Assembly: GCA_000934455.1 (NCBI GenBank)
Contig: KN886879.1
Coordinates: forward strand, 80,009 to 144,008
Direction: 5' to 3'
Length of the DNA stretch: 64,000 nt
Origin: Apostichopus parvimensis
Taxonomy: Eukaryota; Echinodermata; Holothuroidea; Aspidochirotida; Stichopodidae
The position numbers and the translations under genes were made by a program. The number at the start of each line of letters is the position of its first letter. Within the stretch, counting starts at the first letter, position 1. Below are positions 1 to 12,600 of the stretch, piece by piece. The notes under the pieces are model-generated. The model was not told the DNA's origin, made no database searches, and saw nothing but the letters and a program-made list of their open reading frames with translations.

Positions 1-344
1 TGTCCACAATACAGGAAACTCAGAGGAAAAATTTATTAGGCCAAAATGGTAGCAACTACTGGCTGTAATTAGTGATTATTCAGTAACTTTTACATAACCT
101 TCACAGAAAATGACAAAAATATGTATTTAATGAAAATCACAGAAAATATGTACTTAATGAAGAGATGCAACACTATAAGTTAATGTTAACACCGAAATAA
201 GGTATATTGTACACTCAAGGGAATACTGCTTGGATATTTTCATATTGAGAATACCAATTGTAGTATAAACACAAAGCTAGCCTGGTGTGCTTATAAAGCG
301 TATGACTACCATTCCCAGACTGTTGTTGCTTTCGGTATATTTAC

Positions 345-683
345 CTGTGCTATTTCAAACCCCCTTCCGGGACCAAGCAAAATGTTACTTGCTGGTACTC
401 TGACATTATCAAACAAGACCTCTCCGTGACCCTCAGGGGCATCGTCATAACCATATACTGTCAAATGCCTCAAAATTTGGACACCTGTCGTTTCCATGGG
501 AACCAAAATCATTGACTGCTGTTTATGCATCTTCTCAGTAGTGTCTGTCTTCCCCATGAATATGCATAGTTTGCAGTGAGGATGAAGTGCCCCAGAGGTC
601 CACCACTTCTTACCGTTGAGGACATAATCGTCACCGTCTCGCCTGATCTCCGATCTTATGTTGGTAGCATCTGAAGAAGCCAC
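345..683 (-). CDS. ACAD10: ACAD10 exon 14: acyl-CoA dehydrogenase beta domain, last exon in window
   Basis: Residues 807-919. ASSDATNI, then the beta-domain strands with [39 protein letters not shown] and [10 protein letters not shown] before a GTAAAT donor. The C-terminal alpha-domain exons must lie left of position 1; positions 1-344 are intron with nothing else recognisable. Confidence 0.94.
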
Positions 684-3600
684 CTACACATAAAGACCGC
701 GGAACAAATTTAAAGTTAATGTGAGTCAAGGCTGAACAACTAGCTGTCACAATGAACTCAGTCTTAAACAAAATCGGTAATGCTTGATTCTATTTTCAAA
801 CATATTCAAACATTTCAAACCTAGTTCAGAATATCTGTAATCAAAATAATAATTAGAAGTATCTTGAATGTATTAACTTGTTAATATTACACAAATCTTC
901 TCACTACTTTTATAGGTTATTACAGTACATTCTAGCATTTTCTAGTACTTTCTTAAAACCCAAAGTGGTGCAATTAGCTGGTAATTTTGCTTCATCATTT
1001 AATAACAGTATCATAATACACAGTTTAAATCACTCCCCAACCCTTGACCAATATCATGTGTAGTGTCTATTCCCATTCAGAGGGACTTGTTATACCTAAC
1101 GCAATGTAACACTGTCATATGGTTACATGGTTACATGTAAATGGACAAGGCGATACAGTTGGTTTTTGCACCTCACCTCTGTCTTGGGTGATTTTTTTTT
1201 GATTTTTTTTATGTCAATTGGCTACACCTGGGTAGTCAGTCACCTATGAGAAAGTTTGCCACAATATTCAAACAAATAGTTATCAAGGCTTGGCTATTAG
1301 CAAAACAACTATTGCAACATTATGGTAACAAACTCACCGTCAGTGACGTTTACAAGATTTCAAAAGTGGCAGGGGAAAGGGGGCATTGTAAATTCTTAAT
1401 TCACCCTACTGATTTGGGTAGCTACCCAAGATATGGAAGCCATAAACTTCAACCATATACAATTTTATATGGGCCATATAAAAGTTTATCTGGTTTTTCT
1501 TTATATCAACCAGAAAAAGTTTTATCTGGCCCAGATATGGATGCAATAAAATTTAACCAAATAAAATTTTATATGGGCCATATAAAACTTCATTTTATAT
1601 CAAGTTATATCTGCCCAATTTTTTATCCGGCCAGATATAAATTCCAGATCTGGAGCAGATCTGGTCCAAATCTGGATTTTTATATCTGGCCCAGATCTGG
1701 GATTTTGGTAAGGGAGGTGCAAGAACCCTGTCTAAAGAGTGGTATAATTCTTCACTGACTGAAGGTACAAAATCAAACCACCAAACAGACCTCTACCTCC
1801 CCCACAATACTCTCCTACCCAACCCCCCCCCCCACCCTTTAATCACCCAGTTTTTGCCCCTGCTGGCATTTATTTGCTCATTTATTTAGAAGATGAAAAA
1901 CATAAAAACAATCAGTTTAATTCTATAAGTCTAGTGTAAGCTACAAGCCATTCAGTTATATTTCTACAGGAAAATGTGAATTATTAAAGCAGTTCAGGTT
2001 CTGATTTCTTGTCATCAGTCTAGGCAGCTTTAAATTAATATCAATTACGTCAATAATTTAAGCAGCCATCTGCTGGTTCTTATAAAGATCTTACAAATCA
2101 TGTCATTAATATACAGCAGATTGCAGTAGATACAGAGACTTCAAACACCGACCTCCGGTTCTGTCATTCCAAAGCAAGATCTTATTTTCCCATCGAGCAA
2201 CGGTTTTAACCACATGTCCTGCTGGTCCTTGGTTCCGTACCTCACCAACACCTCCATGTTTCCTGTGTCTGGAGCAGAGCAGTTGAACACCTGTTGTGAG
2301 ACAGGGAGAGGACAGTAGTTACTCTACACATCCTGAAAATGGCAACAATGGTTTTCAGGTTTTTCAGCAAGACTCTGGTTCCCTGTCAACTGTCATTTGT
2401 AACCACACAGGAAATGGCACGATACCGGCCACACCCCTTAACATTTTTTAACAAACCCAGTGGTCCCTATGAAATGCCTTGTCTATGACTATGGCACCAG
2501 ATAACGTCAGATGTTACGACATACCTGTGCTTCCTTTATGAATTTACCAAAACCACTTTTTTGTAATAACATGGGGTGGGGGGAGAGGGGCAAAAGTTAA
2601 AAAGGAACAAAGGACCAGCCCTTAGTTGTAAGATGAAGTAGTATACCGCCACCTTTCTTATTGACTTTATATACCATATTGGACGATAACGGACAGTTAT
2701 GAAGATTAGAATATATATACGTAGAGCATCATAACACACGTCTCTTGTTTGGACTCTGCCTCTTTGTTCATTCTATATACATGTCCTTACCTAGCACCGA
2801 AGGATATCACATTTGTGTGTTCATCATGAGGTGCGTTACTAAAATTAAGGAATCACTCGATCTCACCAATAGAAAAACTAAACATCAACTCTTCTGTCCG
2901 CCAGGTAAACATGGATCCCTACATTCTCGCAAATTTATCAATATTTCTTTGATTTTCTAACTTTTAATATAAAACAAGTATAGTCACTGATTGCTGCTTC
3001 TTACCTCTGGTGCGTATCGGGATCTTCCCATTAGCTCACATATGTGTGCATACTCAATATTGGTCAGACCTGCTCCGTACCTCAATTCTGGATCTGATTC
3101 TATGGGTAAAAATAAGTTCCACAGTCCATTTTCTTTGGCTTTGGTCTGAAAGTAAGAAAACAAAGATTGCTATAGCTTAAGAATCTTAAATAAGAAATTT
3201 CTGGTGTTTTATCACCAGACATTTCATATTTGAATGAATATTAAATGCATTTTGTAATCTGGTGTGACACACTATCATAGAGGCGCGAAAAATCCTTCGT
3301 CAACTGTCTTTGAAATAACTCTGAACCACTTAGCATGATTTATCAACAGCATATCATCATAATAAAAACATTAATTATCAAATGCTGTAACCTATGAAAT
3401 AAATATATCATGCCATCTCTCAGACAAATGGCCTGGGATATTAGACATGAGATTTTTTAGACATTGTCTTAGTCAAGAACCAGAGAATTCATTAGCTGTG
3501 GCTTTGCCTACTGCTGGACATCCACTCTCATTTTCACAAGATGGTGGAATAACATACAACAACACAGCATACAGTCATGAAGATCAATAAATTTGGTTTG

Positions 3601-6600
3601 AAACTGACTTGAGCTTCTAGTAAATAGAATCTTTTCCACCTGTGTTAATTCTGTACTGTCCATTGTAAAGTCACAAAACAACACTTGATTCTGTTTATGT
3701 GCAGAGTTCTCTCCATTTCGTTTATTTATTTGTTTTTCCACAACATATCTACAACAAATGTAGCGAATACAGAGAGTTATGGAATGTGAAAGGTAGTGCA
3801 TCAAGAAACCCTTGTGGGCTAGTGTTACACTCCCTGTACATATAGTACACAAATAACTTACAAAAAGAATTAAGAAAAGAACTAAGAAAAAGAGAAGAAA
3901 GGAAGAAAAAAAAAAGAAGGAAAGAGGAACCTCAGTCTCAGTATAAATTGAAGTAAAATCTCTTTAATTTGTATTTAATCGAATTTCGGGAAGGTTGTGA
4001 CCTGATATTAAGAGGCAAAGAATTCCATGTCGTAGCTATGAGAGGATACATAAGTCAAGTTATACTCCTACCAACTTCATTACATTGAACCACTGTATTA
4101 CTGCTATGGAAAAAAATCTGTCAGAACATATTCAAATCATTTCGTTTTTTAAAAAGTATGTCTTAACTTTAAGACACAAGTGATTATAGCAACTCTTACC
4201 CATAAAGAAAAATTCAGGTAGACAGTGGATGGTGTCAAAAATTTGGTTCATGTGACCTGACTTGAATACATAAGAAAAGGGACTCATTACCAACTTTAGA
4301 CGACTCGTGAAATATCTGACTCGCTGAGTCGGATCTATGGTTTATGAGTAGAGCGTGTTGGACGATTGGCTAAGGCGTCGGACTCGTGATCCAAGGATTG
4401 CTGGTTCGATTCCTGCCTAGTACATTACGTTGTATCCTTGGGCAGGATGCTTTATCTCAATTGCCTCTCTCCACCCAGGGGATAAATGGGTACCTGTGAG
4501 GTAACTTGTCATTGGGCGCAGTATTTAACTGCAGCCGCCGGGAGGGATTGTCTCTGGGACAGGTAATCATTGACCAGGGGTAACATATCGTCTGTAAAGC
4601 GCTTAGAGACCAATTGCTGGTATAAAGCGATATATGAAAGTGAAATATTATTATTATTATGAGTCACTGACCTTGAGTTGTTCAAAGATTGGATGAATGG
4701 TCCATTTGTCCTTCGATGCATAGTGTTCATTCAATTCCCTTTCCACAGGATAAATATATTCATTCATAAACTCTTTGACTTCTTTATGAATCTGCTGAGC
4801 ACGTTCTGATAAACCTTTCACATCATATGCCATTTGTCCTGAAATATTAAGAGACCGCAGCTTCCGATATCAAGAATATGCCAAAGTGAAATATCAGATG
4901 AATCAACTTAAAATGTACAGGTGACACAAACAGCAAATGAAACTAAATGTCCTATTCCATGTTCATTTAATGTTTCAAAGTTGATTTTATCAAACTCATC
5001 GTATCAATTTTTTTGGAGGTGGGGGGGATTGAAACTGAACTGAAAGTCCTATTTCAGGTTCATATCATGTTTCAAAGTCAATTGTATCATATTTATTGTA
5101 TCAACATTTTTGGAGGGGAGGGAGAGATTTGGTGGATTTGAAGAAAAATATGCAAATTTTCACAATGTAAGAAATCTCCATCCATTCCCAAGCACTGCCA
5201 TGCTAATAGAAGATAACATAATAAAAGAATATTAGATATAACTGAATATTCATGACTTGATTTAGGTAAATATTCAAAGACCTACTTAAAGAACTTGATT
5301 ATTAACAAACATACCTATTGTGCTAGTAGAATGAAATCTTCTTTGCCCGCTTCCTGTGGAGCTGAATGTACTGTAGGATCTTTTACCAGAGATTGGTCCA
5401 TTTTTGGAATGGTTGACAGTTACAAAGGCAGACTGGGACCCTTTGGACCCGATGGTCCAACTCAGTTCTGCCAATCCCTCGGCTAATTGGCCTACCAACT
5501 TAGCAGAAGCTGAGCTAGCTTGACCTACAGCATAAAAAGAAGAAATCGAGAAAATATTTATTTTGAGACTACCATAGGTGACAAATTTCTTACATATGTG
5601 ATTGTAATTATTACTTAAAATTAGCAAGCATAAAGGAGACATGTTGCCATAGCAACAGACTATTTATACATCATATATATTATCATAAAACATGAGGTAA
5701 AAATTCAAATGACAAAATTTGCAGGGGAAAATACTGAAGAAGTATCCTTTTCAACATCTTAAGATAAGCAAGAAAAAGTTTTAGTGATGTTCATATGGGC
5801 TTATGTTTAAGAATTGAAGAAGACAATAATTTTTTTTTTAAAGAAAATGGAAGACATAATATGACATGAAGATTGAGATCTTAGTATGAAATGGTATACC
5901 ATGCATGATATTAAATATTGCATAACATGTGAGAATTGAACTTTGACATACAACAATTAATTGACTTCAAGTGACTTTTGACTTAACCTTTGACCTCACA
6001 TTACTAATGGCTGCCTCAAAGGTTTGTGATGAATCCTCATTTTCAAGTCCTTTTTTAAAACATGCGAATAAAACCATTGGTGAAGTTTTACAAACTTAAG
6101 TGCCTAAAATTGGATTGGAAAGCTACATTACCCTGCAGCGCCCTCTTGTAAACACCTTGCGCAATTGCAGCCAAGCGGAAGAAACTGAAGGAGATATAGA
6201 AGTCAAGATTGTCCACTGGAGGGAGCCCTCTCTTTTCAAAGTAAGACTGAATGAAGCCTTCCATTGTAGGAATTCCGAGCTCGGTAACATCGACATTATG
6301 AAAGCCTGACAAGACACATTATAATAAAAACAATGTATTCTTCAAACAGAAGTAAAGACAGATTTCATGTTATCTTTACAAAATCACACAAACTTGCTCG
6401 GGAAATAATAGTTTTAAAGGCCATAATGTGGAGACAAGCTGTATAATTTATGGTAGATGAAAGGCATATCCAGGATCTCATGGAATGGAGATCGGAGAGA
6501 GGGGGGTGGGGGGGGGGCTTAGTATTTGTAGATTCAGAAATTACTTCAAATTTGGAGTGCCCACTAAAATATTGCAAGCAAGGAATCCATGCATGAAAGA

Positions 6601-9600
6601 TGATGCTAAACCTATTTCACTGTGTGCCTTATTTGTGCTAAAAATTAAATTTTCAAAACAAGGGGCACATTCCACCTTCCAGGATCCACCCGGCTAAAAT
6701 GGGGTGAAAGTTTTGAGTAGGTCTGTGATTCATTGCCAACCAAATTCACATCACTAATTTCTGTTGCTAGTTGAGAGCTTCAGTTACTTATAACCACGCG
6801 TATCAAAATTAATTTATGCATAATGCATGAATATTCAAACTCACCCTTCATCTGTGGATTGGGTGGCAAGAAATAAGGCATGCAGCAATATGCTAGATCT
6901 GCTAGGGGATCCCCTAAAGTTGAAAGTTCCCAATCGAGTACAGCAAGAACGTTTGGCTCCGTTGGATGGAAGATCATATTGTCTACTCTAGAAGGTCCAG
7001 AAGAAAAAGTTAACAAAACAAAGTTTTTCTTTCTCAAAATAAAAATGAACAAATATTAAATAAAACCCCATTCCGGAGTAAGAGAATTTGACCCTTGTAA
7101 GTAATTGTCGGCACTAAATATGGTTCATCACTCTTTTCTTTGTACCTTCAACAAAGTGATCCCTCCCAACCCGTTACTAGAACTTCTCCACCCCCCTGCC
7201 CCCTCCCCCAGCAAAGGGAGAGGAATCAACATATGGCACAACATTGTTTGTAGGACACTGGTATTAGTATCACCAACCACAGTTATGTTAAAATTATCAT
7301 TATGCTGACCACAGAAAGTCACATGAAACCACAAAATATGGATCCAAAGAATCACAAGAACTTAGCAAATTAGTATAAAACAAAGATGATCTCTTTTTCA
7401 AACGTTTGGTATTACCTGAAATCACCGTGAACTACGGTGGTCTCATCTGTTTTAGGCACTTGAGTTGGTAACCATTCCATGAGTTTGTTCATGGCTGGCA
7501 TGTCGTGTGTCTTACTAGCCTCGTACTGCTTAGACCAACGGCCAATCTGTCTAGCTACGTAGTTACCTGTCAGGGGAGACAAATATGTTTCCATGATTAC
7601 ATATTCAAGATTATGAAATCAGCAAAAATACTCATTAACATCATTAATGACTCTCTTAATATTTGAATATTTTAACTGAAAGAAAAAATCTTGCACATTT
7701 GTTTTACAAATGTATATTAACACAAAGATAAATTTGTATATGAGAAGTCTGAAACAAGAAAACTAACTGGAAAATTAAGGCAAAGAAAGGCTACGTGCTT
7801 GCTTACTACAACAGTTTTCCACAACGAGTGTTGCCTTCTAGCTTTCCTTCCAACAGTATGCTGGTAAATTGACATGTTCCAACATAACAGAAAGTGCAGA
7901 AATGGGTTGTGCAATTTTAGTGTAAATGAAGGATAGCCCATGGCAACATGGATTGTCCAATTTTATTTTTATTTTATTGGTGAAACTTAACAATCTGTCA
8001 GACTAAACCGGAGCGAGAAATCAAGAAAAAGATTTTGCAGGCTGTAACCTATCTTAAGCCCTCCTTTCATTTGCCTTCAGGATCTGGATGAAAGATCATC
8101 TTATTTCTTCTTACCTTGCTTGCCATATCCCTCCAAGCCTGCTCTCTGTACATCGGCATCGTGTATTCTGCAGAGGACATCCAGAGTTGCGTCATAAATC
8201 GCTCCACGCTCTTCTTTCGTCATGCCGGGGAGTGTCGGGTCCTTGATGATTCTACCCGGCACGTAGTCCATCACGAAAAATGGAGTACCAATGACGCTGT
8301 GGTGAAAAGCATGATTTACATCGACTGTTTTACGAGATATCCTAGTATCACTAATTAGTTTGTCAATTACCTACTCGATATGTGAGGTTGTGAACCAACC
8401 AAAGAAGAAGAAGATTCTATTTAAACAGGTTCACATTTACACAGAACACATAACACAGGTTCACATTTACACAGAATCTATTTACACAGGTATTTACATG
8501 AGCTTCAACTGAAGCCACCATGTATGATGCTACTAAACTTTACAGATAAAAGTTTGGTGCATTCCAGACTCGTTTGTCTTTACCTAACACACTCTTGCCC
8601 AATGCTAATAAATTTGAAAATGGAACACATTGGTACCCACAGGTTTTCATGACTTGGTAGTCTCACTCAACCATATGAAACCAATAGTATACCCTCATAT
8701 CTATATCAACTAACCTGTTGTCCTTGCTCAGAGCTAACAAGTTTGGTACTGGAACACCATGGTCCCCTAAGGCCTTCATGACCTGGTTCTGGCTCTCCAC
8801 CATGTGAAGCCATATATATATACCCTCATACCTATATCAACTAACCTGTTGTCCTCACTCAGAGCTAATAAGTTTGATAAGTTTGGTACTAGAACACCAT
8901 GGTCCCCTAAGGCCTTCATGGTTCTCCCACTCCACCATGTGGAAAACATAAATGTACCCTCATATCTATAACAACTAACCTGTTCTCCTGGCTCAGGGCT
9001 AATCAGTTTGGTACTGGAACACCATGGTCCCCTAAAGCCTTCATGGTTCTCCCACTCCACCATGTAAAACCATTTATCTAGCATCATATCTATATCAACT
9101 AACCTGTTGTCCTTGCTCAGAGCTAATAAGTTTGGTACTGGAACACCATGGTCACCTAAGGCCTTCATGGTTCTCCCACTCCACCATATGAAACCATTCC
9201 CTCATATCTATATCAACTAACCTGTTGTCCTCACTCAGAGCTAGTAAGTTGGGTACTGGAACACCATGGTCCCCTAAGGCCTTCATGGTTCTCTCACTCC
9301 ACCATATGAAACCATTCCCTCATATCTATATCAACTTACCTGTTGTCCTCACTCAGAGCTAATAAGTTTGTTATTGGAACACCATGGTCCCCTAAGGCAT
9401 TCATGATTCTCCCATTCCACCATGTAAAACCATTAATATACCCTCATATCTATATCAACTTACCTGTTGTCCTCACTCAGAGCTAATAAGTTTGGTATTG
9501 GAACACCATGGTCCGTCCCCTAAGGCATTCATGATTCTCCCACTCCACCATGTAAAACCATTAATATACCCTCATATCTACATCAACTAACCTGTTGTCC

Positions 9601-12600
9601 TTGCTCAGAGCTTATAAGTTTGGTATTGGAACACCATGGTCCCCTAAGGCATTCATGATTCTCCCACTCCACCATGTAAAACCATTAATATACCCTCATA
9701 TCTATATCAACTTACCTGTTGTCCTCACTCAGAGCTAATAAGTTTGGTACTGGAACACCATGTCCCCTAAGGCCTTCATGACCTGGTACTCTCACTCCAC
9801 CATGTGAAAAAATTAATGTACCCTCATATCTATATTAACTAACCTGTTATCCTCACTCAGAGCTAATAAGTTTGGTACTGGAACACCATGGTTTCCTAAG
9901 GCCTTCATGACCTGGTACTCTCGCTCAACCATGTGAGCAGAGGGCAGCAGTTTGCCTGGTGGTTTCTTTCGCAGCACCATCTCCTTTCCACCATAACCTA
10001 CAAAATATGTAGGATTTGACTGTCCATGTTTAAACTGTCTGATGTTCATGATGCCATCTGATGAGGTGATACCGATCCCTTCCAAATAGTCCTTTAAGCT
10101 CTCTTCAGAAATCTCCATCCCTTTCCTAACAGCAGATGTTCCAGGTTTGAAACCTTCCAGTTTGATGCTCAGTTTAGATGACAGATCAATTAGGGCTTCC
10201 TTCATATCTGAGACCTAAACAAGGAAAGGTGCATTTTTTCCTCTTTTCTTTGCTTCCCATTCAATGAAACACTTACCATCCTTTAGCAATTTGAATGAGA
10301 TAACTGACAAACCAGACATTTTTGAGATAATGAATTAACAGAAAAGATCTCACCTTTATCATTTGATGACATAGAATGCTTAATATTGTATCTTAGGTCA
10401 TATGTAAGAACTGTTCAAAATTTACTATTCAATAACAAGTATACTTTTTACTTATTTTAAAAAGTCACTATTCAGAAAATTCCTAAATTTGTCTCAGATA
10501 TGATCTCTTGCTATACCTATGTCTTTACAATTCATATAGCACACCTATAGAATCTCCATGACAACCTGAAACATAAAATTTGTAAATTTACCAGAATCGT
10601 CATGTCAAACTCCTCTGTTCTACCATTTTGTACCCTGTTTTATTACCTCGATACCAACTCTCTCTTTATACATAATTACTAATTCCACATGCATAAATAT
10701 TATACCAATATTCATAAAACAAACCTTTATGACTTCAAGCCCTTCACACATGAACCAGCATTTTGATATCTATAAAGTACCTATATGGTCTCCATGGTAA
10801 CATTCTCTTTTCATTATACACAATGGACTAGTATGGAATCCATAGCAACCTGGTCTACAACATACATAACAGTACCTGTATGGTGCCAATGCCTAGCTTC
10901 TCAGCACCTTTAATATTGACAGCAAGGTCATCCAGAAAGACAGATTCTTCTGGTTTGACTCCGAGTTGATCAAGGCACATATTGTAAATGGCAGCAGTAG
11001 GTTTCCTAATACCGACCACACATGATTCAACTACCTGTCAATTAATGATAATAATGAAAAAGTAAAAGTGTTGTTTATGGGTGACCACTGCGTTTGATTT
11101 TTGGTGATGTTTCGATCTTCAAAGAGCTTGTAGGCCACATTTTAAACAATGCCAGTTATTTCTGTTAATAATTTTATCCGTAAAATTATAATAATATGTG
11201 GGAAGGTATGTTGTTGTTTGTGCTAACAATGTGGTAAGTGGAATCAAGTATATGACAGAAGATATAAGGTCTGAAATCTGAGCTGTCAGAAAGTTGTATG
11301 AAATCATACACGTAAAGCTTCAGAATTCTGGTGAAGAATAGGTCACTTCCTAAATCATTGAACTGACTTAATCATGAAGACAAATTTCTGAATAAGATTT
11401 TGCTATGGACGAAATGTTAAGCCGTCTGGCTTTTATAAGTAAGTTTCAAAATAAAAGACTTGGATTGGTATCAGAAAGCCAGAAACTAACAACCTTTTAA
11501 TGTTATGCAAATAATCTGAATTTTTAATGGCAAAAGCACAAAAGAACTGATATTGAACAATCAAGTATCCCAATGAAAATTTAATACAATTGTGAAATGG
11601 ATAGTGGGTTAGTCACACCTAAGGCAACTGGTTGTGATTTGTTACCGTGGTTACATAATCATATTCCACTCAAATAAATTCAGACAAGCTGCAAATGAAA
11701 ATTTCTTTATGAACATGAAATATTCCTTCTCATTCATACAGGTGCAATTAACTGGTAATTATCCTCACCACTAAATGGCCAATAAATCTTCAGTCCAGAT
11801 TTTCCAACATAGGCTATGCTAGCTACATTTGCATATTTTGTATGCATATAAACATATATATTATACTACAGGCCCTACAGGACATTGTTTGTTTTTAAAA
11901 AGATATGCAGTATGGGCTGTTAGAGCATTATTAAGTGCAACAAACACAATATGGTTGGTCTTAATTAAGCTTAGTGTGAGTTTATGTTGTTAATGCAATC
12001 GGCTAATTAATATGGTGTTTTACAAATGGTTAACACCAGGAGTGTTAGCTCAGTGGTTAACGCCGGTGTCTTTCAATCATAAGGTCCCCGGTTCGAGTCA
12101 CTCCAAGAGTAATTGATGTCATCCAGTTACAGAGTTGTTGACAATTGACAATTCATAATCATGGATGTTAAATATGAATGTAAGAGACTGATTTTGGTCA
12201 GCTTGTGGCTTTGATAAGCCAATGAGGCTTCTTCGCGAGTTTCTGCTTGCAGGAGGATCTAAAATACATACATACGTTTATCTCTGTGAAAAAATTGAAC
12301 AAAATACTTAACAGACACTTAGCTACCATATGATCAATCTTTAGCCCTATATACTCACAACATCGAATAGTTGTCTGTCCACTGGCAGCATGGCTTCCGT
12401 CTGGCCAGCTTTCTTCCAGTTATTTGTGAGGAGAGCTGTTTTGATTCCTTCTGCTCGGATACAGTGAATGGCATCAATCATCTCTGGTAAACAGATATTC
12501 GTCTTTTCTTCAAAATAGGCAAGTAAACCCACCATTGACACTGGATATCCCAGCTAAAGGTACAAAATGAAGAAAACATTTAGAATGTTACCTCTCAAAG

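Noticed and set aside
1246-1758. A 170-codon open frame on the plus strand
   Set aside because: It is made mostly of the degenerate palindromic words at 1430-1705, lies in an ACAD10 intron and matches no protein family.
6263-6295. Sequence resembling a cloning-vector polylinker (GGAATTCCGAGCTCGGTAAC)
   Set aside because: It lies inside ACAD10 exon 9, is in frame and encodes the family segment VTELGIP. Coincidence, not vector contamination.
8776-9168. A 130-codon minus-strand frame with [13 protein letters not shown] repeated
   Set aside because: It crosses several copies of the duplicated ACAD10 exon end, with intron-derived and shifted-frame sequence in between; no acceptor supports it as a separate gene.
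12039-12110. A possible genuine tRNA gene with box A and box B
   Set aside because: D and T stems are degenerate and the same ~240-base unit recurs at 28298 with a shared non-tRNA body, so it is a SINE.
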